Below are positions 48,976 through 58,316 of a stretch of 64,000 nucleotides of DNA, piece by piece. Below the pieces are notes generated by a model that was not told the origin of the DNA, ran no database searches, and saw only the letters and a program-made list of their open reading frames with translations. The first letter of the stretch is position 1. Each line of letters opens with the position of its first letter. The stretch is from contig JADJTQ010000011.1 of NCBI GenBank assembly GCA_016711125.1, positions 1 through 64,000 on the forward strand, in the 5' to 3' direction. This stretch comes from Saprospiraceae bacterium (GTDB taxonomy: Bacteria > Bacteroidota > Bacteroidia > Chitinophagales > Saprospiraceae). A program made the translations under genes and the position numbers.

Positions 48976-49275
48976 ATGAACAATGAAATCGAAATTATCG
49001 ATTTAGAGGCTTATAGCAAAGTCGGTAAACCAGTACCACGTAAAAAGCGATACAGAATCAGGATTGATCGTGAGCACTATATCGTTGACCAGGAATGCAT
49101 GTTAGGGCGTGAGCTCCTTAAATTGGCAGGTAAAAACCCGATTGAAAAGTACCAATTAAATCAGAAGATCAGGGGTGGTCATGTAAAGAAGATTCAGTAC
49201 GATGAAGAGGTGTGTTTCACATCTCCTGGTGTTGAACGATATATGACTCTACCACTAGACCAGACCGAAGGCTGA
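48976..49275 (+). CDS. Ubiquitin-like protein of the multiubiquitin family
   Basis: 99 residues from the ATG at 48976. The region YRIRIDREHYIVDQECMLGRELL, then IEKYQLNQKIRGGHVKKI, is a beta-grasp fold of the multiubiquitin group (Multi_ubiq), here with a single domain. The protein ends in ...QTEG, so a terminal Gly is free without processing. It would be the modifier activated by the E1 and passed on by the E2 encoded next. Its stop overlaps the E2 start (TGATG). First gene of the operon 49.0-51.5 kb. Confidence 0.82.
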   Translation: MNNEIEIIDLEAYSKVGKPVPRKKRYRIRIDREHYIVDQECMLGRELLKLAGKNPIEKYQLNQKIRGGHVKKIQYDEEVCFTSPGVERYMTLPLDQTEG

Positions 49276-49670
49276 TGAGACGACTCTTCCACTTGCCCGA
49301 GCAAGACGTAGAGTATTTAGAAGTATCAGGTTTACCATGGGAAACAATTATCAGTAATGGCAATTGGTTGTTGGTTCATAATTTCTCTATTCCTAGAGGC
49401 TACAATGAGGAAGAGGCATCTATTGCACTTAGGCTAGATCCTGGTTATCCCACTTCCCAAATTGATATGGTTTACTTTCACCCTCATCTTGTTAGATCGG
49501 ATGGAAAAATGATCCGAGCATTGGCAATGCAGCAACTTGATGGCAAGCAATGGCAGAGGTGGTCCAGGCATCGCACCCATTCCAATCCATGGCGTCCTGA
49601 TGTTGACTGTATTTCTACCCACATATCCTTAGTCGATTACTGGTTAAATCGCGAGTTGCAATTGAGATGA
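49275..49670 (+). CDS. Prokaryotic E2-like protein (family E)
   Basis: 131 residues. The layout (NWLLVHNFSIPRGYNEEEASIALRL, PGYPTSQIDMVYFHP, then WQRWSRHRTHSNPWRPDVDC and LVDYWLNREL) matches the prokaryotic E2 family E. It contains only one cysteine, C112, in PDVDCISTH; this could be the thioester site, which is my inference. It overlaps the E1 gene by four bases (ATGA). It would receive the ubiquitin-like protein from the E1. Confidence 0.8.
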   Translation: MRRLFHLPEQDVEYLEVSGLPWETIISNGNWLLVHNFSIPRGYNEEEASIALRLDPGYPTSQIDMVYFHPHLVRSDGKMIRALAMQQLDGKQWQRWSRHRTHSNPWRPDVDCISTHISLVDYWLNRELQLR

Positions 49671-51064
49671 ATAACATGACAAGAACTAGCATCCGTATAT
49701 CAGGCAAAATGTATGAAATTTTGAAGGACCATCTATTTCCAGGTGACAAGAAGGAATCGGTTGCGCTCGCATTTTGTGGCCGTCATGTCTATGAGCAAAC
49801 AAATTTATTTTTGGTTCATAAATTAGTTCTAATCCCGGATGAACACTGCAAAACAAGAGAGACTGACCGTATCACATGGTCTACCGAATTTCTATTTACC
49901 CACTTATCGCAAGCGGTTAAAAGGGGATGGGCAGTTATTAAAATTCATAGCCATCCTAGTGGTTTTCAACACTTTTCATCAACAGATGACCACGCCGATA
50001 CTGATTTGTTTGCATCTATTTATGGCTGGATGGGCACTGACGACCCTCATGGAAGTATGGTGATGCTGCCTGACGGCACTATGTTTGGCAGAGTCGTAAA
50101 ACCTAATTTGACTTTTGAACCATTTCATAGAATTAGTGTCGCAGGAGATAATCTACTATTTTGGGATAATGATGGCATTCCCAAACAGAATTCACCTTTT
50201 ACTAAAAGAACCGAGCAAACTTTTGGAAAGGGTACCACAGATTTATTAAAAAGACTTAAAATTGGAGTCATTGGTTGTTCAGGAACAGGAAGCCCAACAA
50301 TAGAGCAACTTGCCAGATTGGGAGTTGGAAACCTGGTTCTAATTGACCCAGATATAGTAGAAACAAAAAACCTTAATCGTATTCTAAATACCACCATGGC
50401 TGACGCCCAAGAAGGAAGATATAAGGTAGATGTCATTCACGATGCATTAAGTAGAGTAGCACTTGGTACAAAGGTTACGACATTTAATGCCAATATTTAC
50501 GACAGTCAAGAAATATTGGATACATTGATACAATGTGATGTCCTTTTTGGGTGTGTCGATTCCATCGATGGCAGACATTTGCTAAATCAAATTTCATCAT
50601 TCTATTTAATTCCATACTTTGATCTGGGGGTTAAAATAACAGCTGATGGCGAGGGTGGTATAGATCAAATCAGCGGATCCATTCATTATATACAACCGGG
50701 AGGTAGTTCTTTGATGAGCCGTGGTCTGTATACAAGCGAAGCCTTACGTGCTGCTGCGATATATCGTACCAATGTCGGCATTTATAATGACCAACGAAAA
50801 TTAGGTTATCTAGTAAATGTCATTGTTGAAAGTCCTGCTGTAATAAGCATTAATATGCAATTATCTAGCATGGCGGTCAATGAATTTCTCGCACGAGTGC
50901 ACCCCTATAGATATGACTCCAACAGTGAGTTTGCAATTCTCCGCATAAGCATGACCGATAGTTATCTCCAACGGGAGACCGATGGTACCCCGGATGCTTA
51001 TCTTGAGCGATTTGTTGGAAGAGGGAATATGATACCATTCTTAAACATGCCAGAATTCAGATGA
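49667..51064 (+). CDS. JAB deubiquitinase fused to ThiF-type E1
   Basis: 465 residues. The N-terminal 150 are a JAB/MPN+ metalloprotease: Glu near residue 30, IHSHPSG at 93-99 and SSTDD at 104-108 (HxHP...SxxD). Residues about 195-450 are a ThiF/MoeB adenylation domain: GVIGCSGTGSPTIEQLARLGVG (nucleotide loop), VLIDPD and ETKNLNR. The E1 activates the ubiquitin-like protein and the JAB removes it. In the best-studied Bil systems these are separate proteins; here they are fused. It overlaps DUF6527 by four bases. Confidence 0.88.
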   Translation: MNNMTRTSIRISGKMYEILKDHLFPGDKKESVALAFCGRHVYEQTNLFLVHKLVLIPDEHCKTRETDRITWSTEFLFTHLSQAVKRGWAVIKIHSHPSGFQHFSSTDDHADTDLFASIYGWMGTDDPHGSMVMLPDGTMFGRVVKPNLTFEPFHRISVAGDNLLFWDNDGIPKQNSPFTKRTEQTFGKGTTDLLKRLKIGVIGCSGTGSPTIEQLARLGVGNLVLIDPDIVETKNLNRILNTTMADAQEGRYKVDVIHDALSRVALGTKVTTFNANIYDSQEILDTLIQCDVLFGCVDSIDGRHLLNQISSFYLIPYFDLGVKITADGEGGIDQISGSIHYIQPGGSSLMSRGLYTSEALRAAAIYRTNVGIYNDQRKLGYLVNVIVESPAVISINMQLSSMAVNEFLARVHPYRYDSNSEFAILRISMTDSYLQRETDGTPDAYLERFVGRGNMIPFLNMPEFR

Positions 51065-51453
51065 GAAATTCAGTGTATAAATTTTGGGCTTGGCTAACTT
51101 ATCCCTTTGTCCTTCTTAGAAAATTTTTTAATAAGACAAAACATCCTACGCCTTCCATTGATCGTGCTAGAGTGGTTATCACTTACATGTATCTTGATGA
51201 GGTACCTGATCGTTTTATGGAAGGCCGAGTCTATATTATCGGTCAGAAAGATCACCGTTGGGTATTAGCTTTTTGTTGTCCTTGTGGATGTGGTCAAATA
51301 ATTCACCTGAACCTATTGCCAGAAGCAAGCCCCTGTTGGTCTTTTAGTATTGGGAAAGGGCGTATATCAATAACGCCCTCAATTCGAAGAATAAATGGTT
51401 GTCACAGTCACTTTCTAATCAAACATGGTCAAATTATTTGGACCAAAGGCTAG
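51061..51453 (+). CDS. DUF6527 family protein
   Basis: 130 residues with a membrane-like or amphipathic N-terminus (FWAWLTYPFVLLRKFF). A cysteine-rich centre (AFCCPCGCGQIIHLNLLP) follows, then a terminal FLIKHGQIIW. The CPCGC motif and position after E1 match the DUF6527 family, which regularly accompanies multiubiquitin operons. The cysteines probably bind zinc. The role is not established; a target or co-factor of conjugation is a guess. Confidence 0.75.
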   Translation: MRNSVYKFWAWLTYPFVLLRKFFNKTKHPTPSIDRARVVITYMYLDEVPDRFMEGRVYIIGQKDHRWVLAFCCPCGCGQIIHLNLLPEASPCWSFSIGKGRISITPSIRRINGCHSHFLIKHGQIIWTKG

Positions 51454-51565
51454 TTACCCTCAGTGACTAATGGAGTAGCTGTTTAAAACAGATTCTTACA
51501 CAGACCTCTTTTTCCTTGACTTTACCCCCTTAAACTCCTATTTTGCAGTTTAGCAATTTGTCTAC

Positions 51566-52982
51566 ATGAAGCTTAGTCGTCTTATTCTCACTAATGTTAG
51601 GTGCTACAAGCATCTTGACCTGCCATTCATTGATACAGACGATGAGGGCAAGGACTATTTACGCATGAGGACCATTATTCTAGGGTAATAATGGCACCGG
51701 CAAAAGCACAATACTGCGTTCGATAGCCCTCATTCTTTGTGGTAGTTCTGCCCTGGGTGAGCTTATTGGTGATTCTGATAAGTGGATTAAGAGAGGAGCT
51801 AAATACTGTTCCATCGAAGCTCAACTTATTACTTCTCAAGGGGATCCACGTAAGGTCAAATTAGAAATTCTCTTGGGCGATAGTTTATCAAAGCTTATAT
51901 CCCGAAACCAGGAAAGCCTTCGTGATTTAGATGAAGCGCTCGAGCATACCGATCGCAATTATTTGACCATCGGTTATGGCGTTAGCAGACGCATAGGCTC
52001 TGCCAATTTAAATGAGCGCAGTAGTAGCTTCAGCAACTTTCGAGCAGATAATGTATCCACACTTTTTCATGCAAATGCATCCCTTTTTCCATTAGAATCT
52101 TGGGTGATGGACCTTGACTACCGCGATGGTTCTAAAGGAATAGCGACGGTTAAGAAAGCCCTTAATCAGCTACTTCCATCCGTGCAATATCATAGTATCG
52201 ACAAGAAAAAGAAGGCTGTTCAATTTAAAACACAAGACGGTGTCCTTGCCTTTGATCAACTAAGTGACGGCTTTCAAATATCTGCCAATTGGATGGGTGA
52301 TCTGCTATATAGAATTACTAGCACCTACCAAGATCACACCAACCCTTTAAAATCAAGATTTATTTTACTCATCGATGAAGTGGCATTACATCTGCATCCG
52401 GAATGGCAACGTACGATCATCCAATCAATTTCTGATCTATTTCCAAATGCACAAATTATTGCTACTACCCATTCTCCCTTTGTTGCCCAACAAGCCGGTC
52501 ACAAAGAATTATTTACGATAATCCGTAAGGAAAATAAGGATCTCGATCTGTTCCATTATGAAAATGATCCCCGAAAACTCCTTATCCACCAAATCATTAT
52601 GTCTGACCTTTTTGGCGTAGAGACTGATGAGTCTGTATTTGTCGAAGAAGCTAAGAATCAAGTTCGTCAGATCAAAAAGGTAGGTTCCGACAAGAAACCA
52701 TCATCTAGTGGCACTAGATCTAAAAAAGCCTCTTATGAAAAGACCAAGATTGCAGCCACTAGTGGAAAATCCTCAAGAAAAAAGTTAAAACCAGCTGCTA
52801 CCAAAAGTAGCAGAAAACGCACTTCACAAGAACAAGAAGCTCTTAAAGTTCTAAAGGATCTTCAGGGAGTAGATTATGTAACAGATATATCGGCTTCGTA
52901 TACCTCTCCTCAGCTACAGCAAAAGACTTCCGAGATATTGGCAATACTAAAAAAGGCCCGCGATGAGAAGGCTAAATCGTAA
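51566..52982 (+). CDS. Septu-like (PtuA-type) ABC/SMC ATPase; frameshift in Walker A
   Basis: About 470 residues after repair. The ATG at 51566 begins KLSRLILTNVRCYKHLDLPF, the usual start of AAA_15/23 ATPases. The frame stops at GRT-IILG-TAA; deleting one G in the G3 run at 51683-51685 gives ILGNNGTGKST, a clean Walker A, and the frame continues to 52982. Later come FDQLSDGFQ (signature), FILLIDEVALHLHP (Walker B) and IIATTHSPFVAQQ. A basic Lys/Ser-rich tail precedes the end. It overlaps the HNH gene by 20 bases. ATPase plus HNH is the Septu (PtuAB) layout. Confidence 0.82.
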
Positions 52983-53820
52983 TCTCGATTCGGCATCCTT
53001 TCCACCTTCATTTACTGGGCCCAATAGACTGGCTTGGGAGCTTGAGTTGCTGCAACAGCAAAGAGAGATCAGACGCCAACCTACTGAAAAGCACAAGTTT
53101 CAAGCAAGCCGATGGAAGCAAGCAAAGGGTCAGCTGATCAGGGAAACTATCAACAAATGTGCCTATTGTGAAGTAAATTTCACTACAGTTGCCTATGGCG
53201 ATGTCGAACATTACCGACCTAAAAGTATCTATTGGTGGCTGGCATATACATATTTTAACTATGCCCCCTCTTGTCAACTTTGTAATCAGAAGTTCAAAAA
53301 AGCAAATTTCCCGATTCCCTCAGCAGCTTTACAGGCTCCTTTGGTCAGAAAAAATAGTTCTGACAGTTATCTCAATCGCCTCGCCGGCTTTATTACACCC
53401 GATCCACTTGACGACACACTTGGACGGCCTTTTGCTGCCTTCACGGCTGATCATACTAACGAAAGACCATTATCAATTGATCCTTATCTAGACGATCCCC
53501 TGGATTATTTTGCCTACGATCATGATGATAATGTCAAAGAAGTTTGGATTATACCATTGAATAACACTGTCTCCGGCATCGCTCTTTCCTGCATTGATCT
53601 ATATGGCCTAAATCGAAAAGATCTTCGGACCAAGAGATATCAAGCACTATTCAATTATCGAGCCGTTAGAGAAATAGTAGAAATTACAACTCCTGGATCT
53701 CGTCCAAATAGGGCAGCTCGCGCAAGTCTACAGTTATTGCTGATGGACAATGCTGAATTTCTTGGTATGTATCAACATTATGAAACTCGTCCTGTTGATC
53801 CAGTTCCGGATATTATATGA
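52963..53820 (+). CDS. Septu-like (PtuB-type) HNH endonuclease
   Basis: 285 residues. An HNH centre with zinc cysteines: CAYCE, VEHYRPKS (His of HNH), then YAPSCQLCNQKFKKANFP. The rest is helical (ALFNYRAVREIVEI). This arrangement is typical of PtuB and retron-associated HNH effectors. Its start lies inside the ATPase gene, so the two are translationally coupled. In Septu systems PtuA and PtuB form a complex that degrades nucleic acid on phage infection (family knowledge). Confidence 0.85.
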   Translation: MRRLNRNLDSASFPPSFTGPNRLAWELELLQQQREIRRQPTEKHKFQASRWKQAKGQLIRETINKCAYCEVNFTTVAYGDVEHYRPKSIYWWLAYTYFNYAPSCQLCNQKFKKANFPIPSAALQAPLVRKNSSDSYLNRLAGFITPDPLDDTLGRPFAAFTADHTNERPLSIDPYLDDPLDYFAYDHDDNVKEVWIIPLNNTVSGIALSCIDLYGLNRKDLRTKRYQALFNYRAVREIVEITTPGSRPNRAARASLQLLLMDNAEFLGMYQHYETRPVDPVPDII

Positions 53821-53977
53821 AAGAATCCTGATCCGTCTCCCTATTGTCTACTAGTAAGCTTTTGGCTTACCCTTTGGGTGTTTCGTTCCCATTAAATCAA
53901 CCTTTCGTGGAATCATTTCATGCATTACAGTTGTTTGTAACATATACTTATTTATTTCATACCAAAAAAATGTGTCA
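53821..53977. other. Intergenic region after the Septu pair
   Basis: About 150 bases, AT-rich, without a gene. No strong hairpin was seen. Confidence 0.4.
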
Positions 53978-54307
53978 ATGGGTAAATTCGAAATCAATCC
54001 TACTAAATCCGGACAGTTCAGATTCAATCTAAAAGCGTCAAATGGCCAAATCATACTGACCAGTGAGTCATACACCACGAAACCATCTTGCTTGAATGGC
54101 ATCGAGTCAGTAAGAACTAATTCGCAAATTGGCTCTAGATATGAGAGACTCACCGCCCGAGATGGGAGTCCATACTTTAATCTGAAGGCTAGCAACGGTC
54201 AAATTATAGGCACCAGTGAGATGTACTCCAGCACGGCTTCACGAGAAACAGGTATTGTTTCCGTCAAGACCAATGCTCCTACTGCCACCATTGTCGATAA
54301 CACCTAG
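53978..54307 (+). CDS. Two-domain DUF1508 (YegP-like) protein, copy 1
   Basis: 109 residues made of two tandem DUF1508 units. Unit 1: GKFEI, FRFNLKASNGQIILTSESY, GIESVRTNS. Unit 2: RYERL, PYFNLKASNGQIIGTSEMY, GIVSVKTNAP. I chose the ATG at 53978 because the homologue at 57737 starts at the same residue (MGKFEIN). Small soluble beta proteins; the function of the family is unclear. A second copy lies 3.7 kb downstream. Confidence 0.88.
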   Translation: MGKFEINPTKSGQFRFNLKASNGQIILTSESYTTKPSCLNGIESVRTNSQIGSRYERLTARDGSPYFNLKASNGQIIGTSEMYSSTASRETGIVSVKTNAPTATIVDNT

Positions 54308-54404
54308 AAATCTTATTCCACGAGGAAACCGGTTCCTGGTCCATCGTGGATATTCAAATTAAACTAAGGAAACAGACCTAGCATAAATGCAGCCCAACTG
54401 ACCT

Positions 54405-55417
54405 ATGCAAAGAGAAATAAATGAACTCGTAGCTGATACCCTTTTAAATTATTCTTCTACAGAGGAACATTTCGACTTTTTCGACTCCTTTCAGGAGATT
54501 CAAGATTATATCCACAATTGTCTTATTTGTGGTAAGCCAATTGACCGATCTTCTATAGAGCACATTTTGCCAAAATGGTTGCATAGGTCAATTGGTAAAA
54601 GGGATACAAAATTTATACTTCCTAACAAGACAATAATTGATATTAAGTACCTTAAAATTCCATGTTGTGAAAAGTGTAACACAGGTCCATTGTCTTCTCT
54701 CGAACAAAGAGTGAAAAAATATTTACTGCGGGTAAACTAAAACTCAGTCAATCACAACAGGTAGATGTCTTCCAATGGACTCTCAAATTATATGTGGGTT
54801 GTCTTATAAAGCTGGCTTCACTCGACGATAGAAGTAAATCGGAAGCTGTCTCTGGTTCAATCATAGGTAAGCCGGACCAGTTGAATTACTATCATAATCT
54901 GTTTGCACTTCTAAAGACGATTAAGTATCCCATCAAATTTCTAAACTTTGTTCCATTTTCACTTTTCACTTACGAAGTTGATTATCAAGGAGGAAATTTT
55001 GAATTCATATTCCAGATGGAGTTTAAAGTCCCTACACTATGCTTTGCAGTTGGAAAATTGGCGTTTGTCGTTGCTTTAAATGATGCGGGCTCAATCAGAA
55101 AACACTTAACAGTTGATTATTTACATAAACAGAAGAAAATCTATGTTCCTCAACTTCTTGATTTCTTTGCCAGAGTCAGTACTTTATATACATTACGCAT
55201 ACCGCAGGGCTCTTATCTCATTAGCCATCTTAAAAATACTCAGCCGCGCATGTCATTGATTCCAAACCCTAATTCAGAGAAGCAAGATCTATTTGAAGAG
55301 TGGGACCATACTCGATATATTTACTTCCTTGAGAGTTATATTGGAAACATTGGGGGTAGGGTCGTTGAGGGGCCCAACTCAAGTGTCAGAATTGATTACA
55401 ACACATTGACAATGTAG
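54405..55417 (+). CDS. HNH-like zinc-finger protein; one frameshift
   Basis: The first frame (54405-54740) holds a CLICGKPI...IEHILPKW...CCEKCN pattern, an HNH-type nuclease centre with four cysteines. Adding one A to the A6 run at 54714-54719 carries the frame on as KIFTAGKLKLSQSQQVDVFQW to 55417, giving about 335 residues. The C-terminal domain (FLNFVPFSLFTYEVDY, then FQMEFKVPTLCFAVGKLAFVVAL) is not recognised. The next gene, 23 bases on, encodes a membrane protein. The pair looks like a nuclease or sensor with a membrane partner, in a defence setting. Confidence 0.65.
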
Positions 55418-55440
55418 CCCTGTAAGATAGATTTCTTTGG

Positions 55441-56079
55441 ATGGGTAAACTTTTCATTACGATTTGCCTTTGTTATCTTGGCATGTATGGCCTTATCATT
55501 TGGGCATGGTTGATAGTTATGTTTCAGAAAGTTAAGACCTGGTCAATTAGAGTCTTCCTATATTCTATTATTGTCACTATTATTTACTACAGTGCAAGAT
55601 CACAAAACGACAAAATCTTGTGCTTTTCGGTCCTTGAAATTATTGGAATTATCTTCTTATTACTGAATGAGATGAGAGACTATAACGTGAAGCAAGTGAA
55701 TGATTACAACGCCGCTGTGTTTGACCAGAAAAGTAGCTTGCTTTCAAGAATCAGGGACCAGGAACGAAGACAGTCAGCCAATCAAAATGATTTACCACTA
55801 CTCCGGAATAATCTAAAGAAAATGGAAACCGACTATCTCTATGCCGAGCAATCAAAATTTCTTCAACTCGTGCTGGCTGTCTCGGTCTGGATCTTAACGT
55901 GCCTTTTCTTTAAGTTCGGAGGAGTTCATTTATCAATCAATGGTTGGCCTCCAGTTAGACCAGGCGGTTTCGGCCATCAACGACCAATCATTACTGCAGG
56001 TTACATATTTCTCTTTATGGCTTTTGCTATCCAACTTTGGTACGCCCTTGAAATCATACTAACATCGACTATCATTTAG
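55441..56079 (+). CDS. Membrane protein with cytoplasmic coiled-coil
   Basis: 212 residues. Two N-terminal hydrophobic helices and a third near 60-76 (FSVLEIIGIIFLLLN) precede a charged coiled-coil (about 85-135, QVNDYNAAVFDQKSSLL and ERRQSANQNDLPLLRNN). Two more hydrophobic helices follow (LVLAVSVWILTCLFF and AGYIFLFMAFAIQLW). No family recognised. It is probably co-transcribed with the HNH-like gene, which could make it a membrane effector. Confidence 0.6.
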   Translation: MGKLFITICLCYLGMYGLIIWAWLIVMFQKVKTWSIRVFLYSIIVTIIYYSARSQNDKILCFSVLEIIGIIFLLLNEMRDYNVKQVNDYNAAVFDQKSSLLSRIRDQERRQSANQNDLPLLRNNLKKMETDYLYAEQSKFLQLVLAVSVWILTCLFFKFGGVHLSINGWPPVRPGGFGHQRPIITAGYIFLFMAFAIQLWYALEIILTSTII

Positions 56080-56460
56080 GTCCTAAAAACCGTTAGCCAT
56101 CAAAATTGGATAAATTGGTTGGGCTGTCGTCAATCCAGACTTCATCTTTTTCAAAAAATCCGGGCAGATCCCTGCCTTTAAAGCAGGGATCTAAAAGAAC
56201 ACGATCAAATAGTAAGGGTTTAATCTTAAAGGATATGTTCAACCAACCAAAGTGCCCGGATCTGATCTATTACCAAACTCATGATAAGTACACCGAATCA
56301 ATATTAGCTCTGGACCACAATATTCCATTTTAGCCGCGGGATCCGCAACTTCACAATCAATTACTTTATAAAAAAATGTAATGTGTTTAATGAGCATGTT
56401 CAGAGATAGCTACCCAAGATAGGATGGGATTATGGCACGTCAAAGGCATTATGCCACCAA
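56080..56460. other. Intergenic region
   Basis: About 380 bases. A 75-codon frame at 56106-56333 has no recognisable features, no ribosome site and a mostly basic, low-quality sequence. I do not call it a gene. Confidence 0.4.
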
Positions 56461-56500
56461 CACAAAGATCCTGCAACAATACAGGATCTTTGTGTTTTCA
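56461..56500. terminator. Strong bidirectional terminator
   Basis: A perfect 13-bp stem, CACAAAGATCCTG with CAGGATCTTTGTG, loop of 8 bases, flanked by A-rich and T-rich sequence. It separates the + strand genes to the left from the - strand gene to the right. Confidence 0.85.
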
Positions 56501-56622
56501 TGGGGTGATAACCACAAGCATTTGTATCCTCCACAGCAAAGGCCATGCCTTAAAAAGTATCCCTTCGATAACACCTTACGTCATCAAGAATGATTACTTC
56601 TTAACGTGTACGATCTGGGTCA

Positions 56623-57138
56623 TCAACTAAAATAGCATCGTCCCTTATCCCGCTTGAGTTGCTTGAGATCGACCGGAAGCATCTTTGAACAATACTCGTT
56701 ATCATTTTGATCGATACACCCAAGCATGATTTTATTGTTATCTCCAAGTTTATCTTCGATCACCAAAAATAGATCATAGCCTCCTATCCAAACATCCACA
56801 ATTTGTTCCCCTGGTCCCAGTGTATGTGGCAAGCTTATATTATGCATTGCTACCGGATAATTTGCTGAAACACCTTGAAGATAGTGTCTTCGAATACCTA
56901 AAAAGAGAGCACTTACGGTGACAGGTACTCGATCTAAGTTTTTGATGACAAGATGTATCGAGATGCTTTGATCACCATCGGAGTTTTGAAAGAACCCCTT
57001 GGGTTTTGCAGCGGAGTTTTGATTATCAGTAATGGTCAATTTTAGTTTCCGCTTTTTCTTCTGCTTCTGGTATACGAAAGCGGTTACAACGCACCCCGAT
57101 GCAAAGAAGAGTATTCCCAAGACAATTGAAATGATCAT
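56623..57138 (-). CDS. Membrane-anchored hypothetical protein
   Basis: 171 residues: one N-terminal membrane helix (IISIVLGILFFASGCVVTAFVY), a short basic stretch (QKQKKKRKLK), then a beta-rich domain (LTITDNQNSAAKPKG, SISIHLVIKNLDRVPVTVSALFLGI). The anchor plus beta sandwich looks like a small envelope protein. It stands alone and reads opposite to its neighbours. No family recognised. Confidence 0.65.
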   Translation of the reverse strand: MIISIVLGILFFASGCVVTAFVYQKQKKKRKLKLTITDNQNSAAKPKGFFQNSDGDQSISIHLVIKNLDRVPVTVSALFLGIRRHYLQGVSANYPVAMHNISLPHTLGPGEQIVDVWIGGYDLFLVIEDKLGDNNKIMLGCIDQNDNEYCSKMLPVDLKQLKRDKGRCYFS

Positions 57139-57268
57139 TGCTTTTCCAAATCATGCGAGAGATAATCCTCCACGAACAAATATAGGAGTAAATAAAAGTT
57201 CAAAGGACTTGATTAAAACAAAACTATTCCACGCATGGTGCAGGATTGTTTGTTGGACAAAGCAAAAT

Positions 57269-57335
57269 GTGCGGCACTCGAAAAGCTTTCGATCACCGCA
57301 CAATCAAACCACAAAAAACCACAAAAATAATTTAA
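57269..57335. repeat. Dispersed hairpin repeat, copy 1
   Basis: TGTGCGGCACTCGAAAAGC followed by TTTCGATCACCGCACAA, with a stem TGTGCGG/CCGCACA, and then an A-rich tail ending TAAGCTTTT. A clear homologue lies at 58317-58396. The two copies bracket the second DUF1508 gene. Confidence 0.65.
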
Positions 57336-57400
57336 GCTTTTATCAGTACCATTAAGTATAAACATTTAGGTTACAGGCTGGTAAGGCAGAAGCCGGTTAC

Positions 57401-57434
57401 CACGTTGAAACCCGGCTTTCCAGGTTTCAACGTG
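57401..57434. terminator. Perfect hairpin, terminator-like or regulatory
   Basis: A 12-bp stem, CACGTTGAAACC with GGTTTCAACGTG, and a 10-base loop. No T tract follows, so it may be a protein-binding dyad instead. Confidence 0.45.
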
Positions 57435-57736
57435 AGAACCATTACTAACGACCGACTAATGTCGTCAACTCACGATTTTACTGGTGATTACCATACAGGT
57501 TGAGGTATACTTATTTCCGTTCAAAGATATTAGCATAGTTAATTCATTGTCAAACTTTAACATAGAATACCTCCCTTTCATGCATTGAGAATGCTGTGTA
57601 CGATTTTTACTGAACCACCGGTGGTACAAGCCATTCTCGACCCGGTCTGGTTGAGCTATTGATCAAAGAATGAACCTCTTAATGGCCCACGTTATTAGTA
57701 TCTTACCGTATTCTTCACCATCAGACTATAATCTTT

Positions 57737-58120
57737 ATGGGCAAATTCGAAATCAACAAGACCACATCTGGCCAATTCAGATTTAATCTTAAGGCATCAA
57801 ATGGTCAGGTCATACTAACCAGCGAATCATATACCACCAATCCTTCTTGCCTAAATGGCATTGATTCGGTCAAGACCAATTCACAGATTGATTCCAGATT
57901 CGAAAGACTCACCGCACGAGATGGAAGTCCTTACTTTAATCTGAAAGCTAGCAATGGTCAGATTATAGGGACGAGCGAAATGTATTCCAGCCTGTCTGCA
58001 AGAGTTTCAGTTAAGACCAATGCTCCGACAGCAAGTGTGGTTGATAATACAAAGTACCAAAGTGCACAACTCGAAAATTCCAGGCATTTATGCACTTCAG
58101 AAACATGGCCATTGTGTTAA
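57737..58120 (+). CDS. Two-domain DUF1508 protein, copy 2, with extended C-terminus
   Basis: 127 residues, with the same two DUF1508 units as the gene at 53978 (MGKFEINKTTSGQFRFNLK; then RFERLTARDGSPYFNLKASN). It lacks four residues near the end of unit 2 (ARVSVKTNAP instead of ...ETGIVSVKTNAP). It does not stop after VDNT: it reads 24 residues further (KYQSAQLENSRHLCTSE), so the normal stop seems to be lost. It is bracketed by two copies of a dispersed hairpin repeat. Confidence 0.82.
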   Translation: MGKFEINKTTSGQFRFNLKASNGQVILTSESYTTNPSCLNGIDSVKTNSQIDSRFERLTARDGSPYFNLKASNGQIIGTSEMYSSLSARVSVKTNAPTASVVDNTKYQSAQLENSRHLCTSETWPLC

Positions 58121-58221
58121 ATAGTTTCATTGGTGTGGTTTAGGTTTCTTGCATACGTCTTAGAGGGTACCTTTTGACCGGATCGAATCAAGGTCGTAAC
58201 AACTTTGATTCCTAAAGGTCT

Positions 58222-58262
58222 GAGACCCAGCCCTTTTTTAAGAGGGGTTGGGTTCTCTATTT
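58222..58262 (+). terminator. Terminator after DUF1508 copy 2
   Basis: GAGACCCAGCCC pairs with GGGGTTGGGTTCTC (one or two mismatches) around a T/A-rich loop, followed by ATTTTT. Confidence 0.55.
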
Positions 58263-58316
58263 TTGCTATGACGATAAAAGACGCATCGTCACTATCTCAG
58301 CAAAAGGCCATGAAAG

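Larger units (their letters stand above)
57139..57736. other. Intergenic region with repeats
   Basis: About 600 bases without a gene. It holds a dispersed hairpin repeat at 57269-57335 and a perfect hairpin at 57401-57434, both listed separately. The last 250 bases must contain the promoter of the second DUF1508 gene. Confidence 0.5.

Noticed and set aside
56106..56333. 75-codon frame after the membrane protein
   Set aside because: No ribosome site, no conserved-looking segment, and unusual composition.
57269..57335. Integron attC site
   Set aside because: The hairpin lacks the GTTRRRY and RYYYAAC core sites, and no integron integrase is present.
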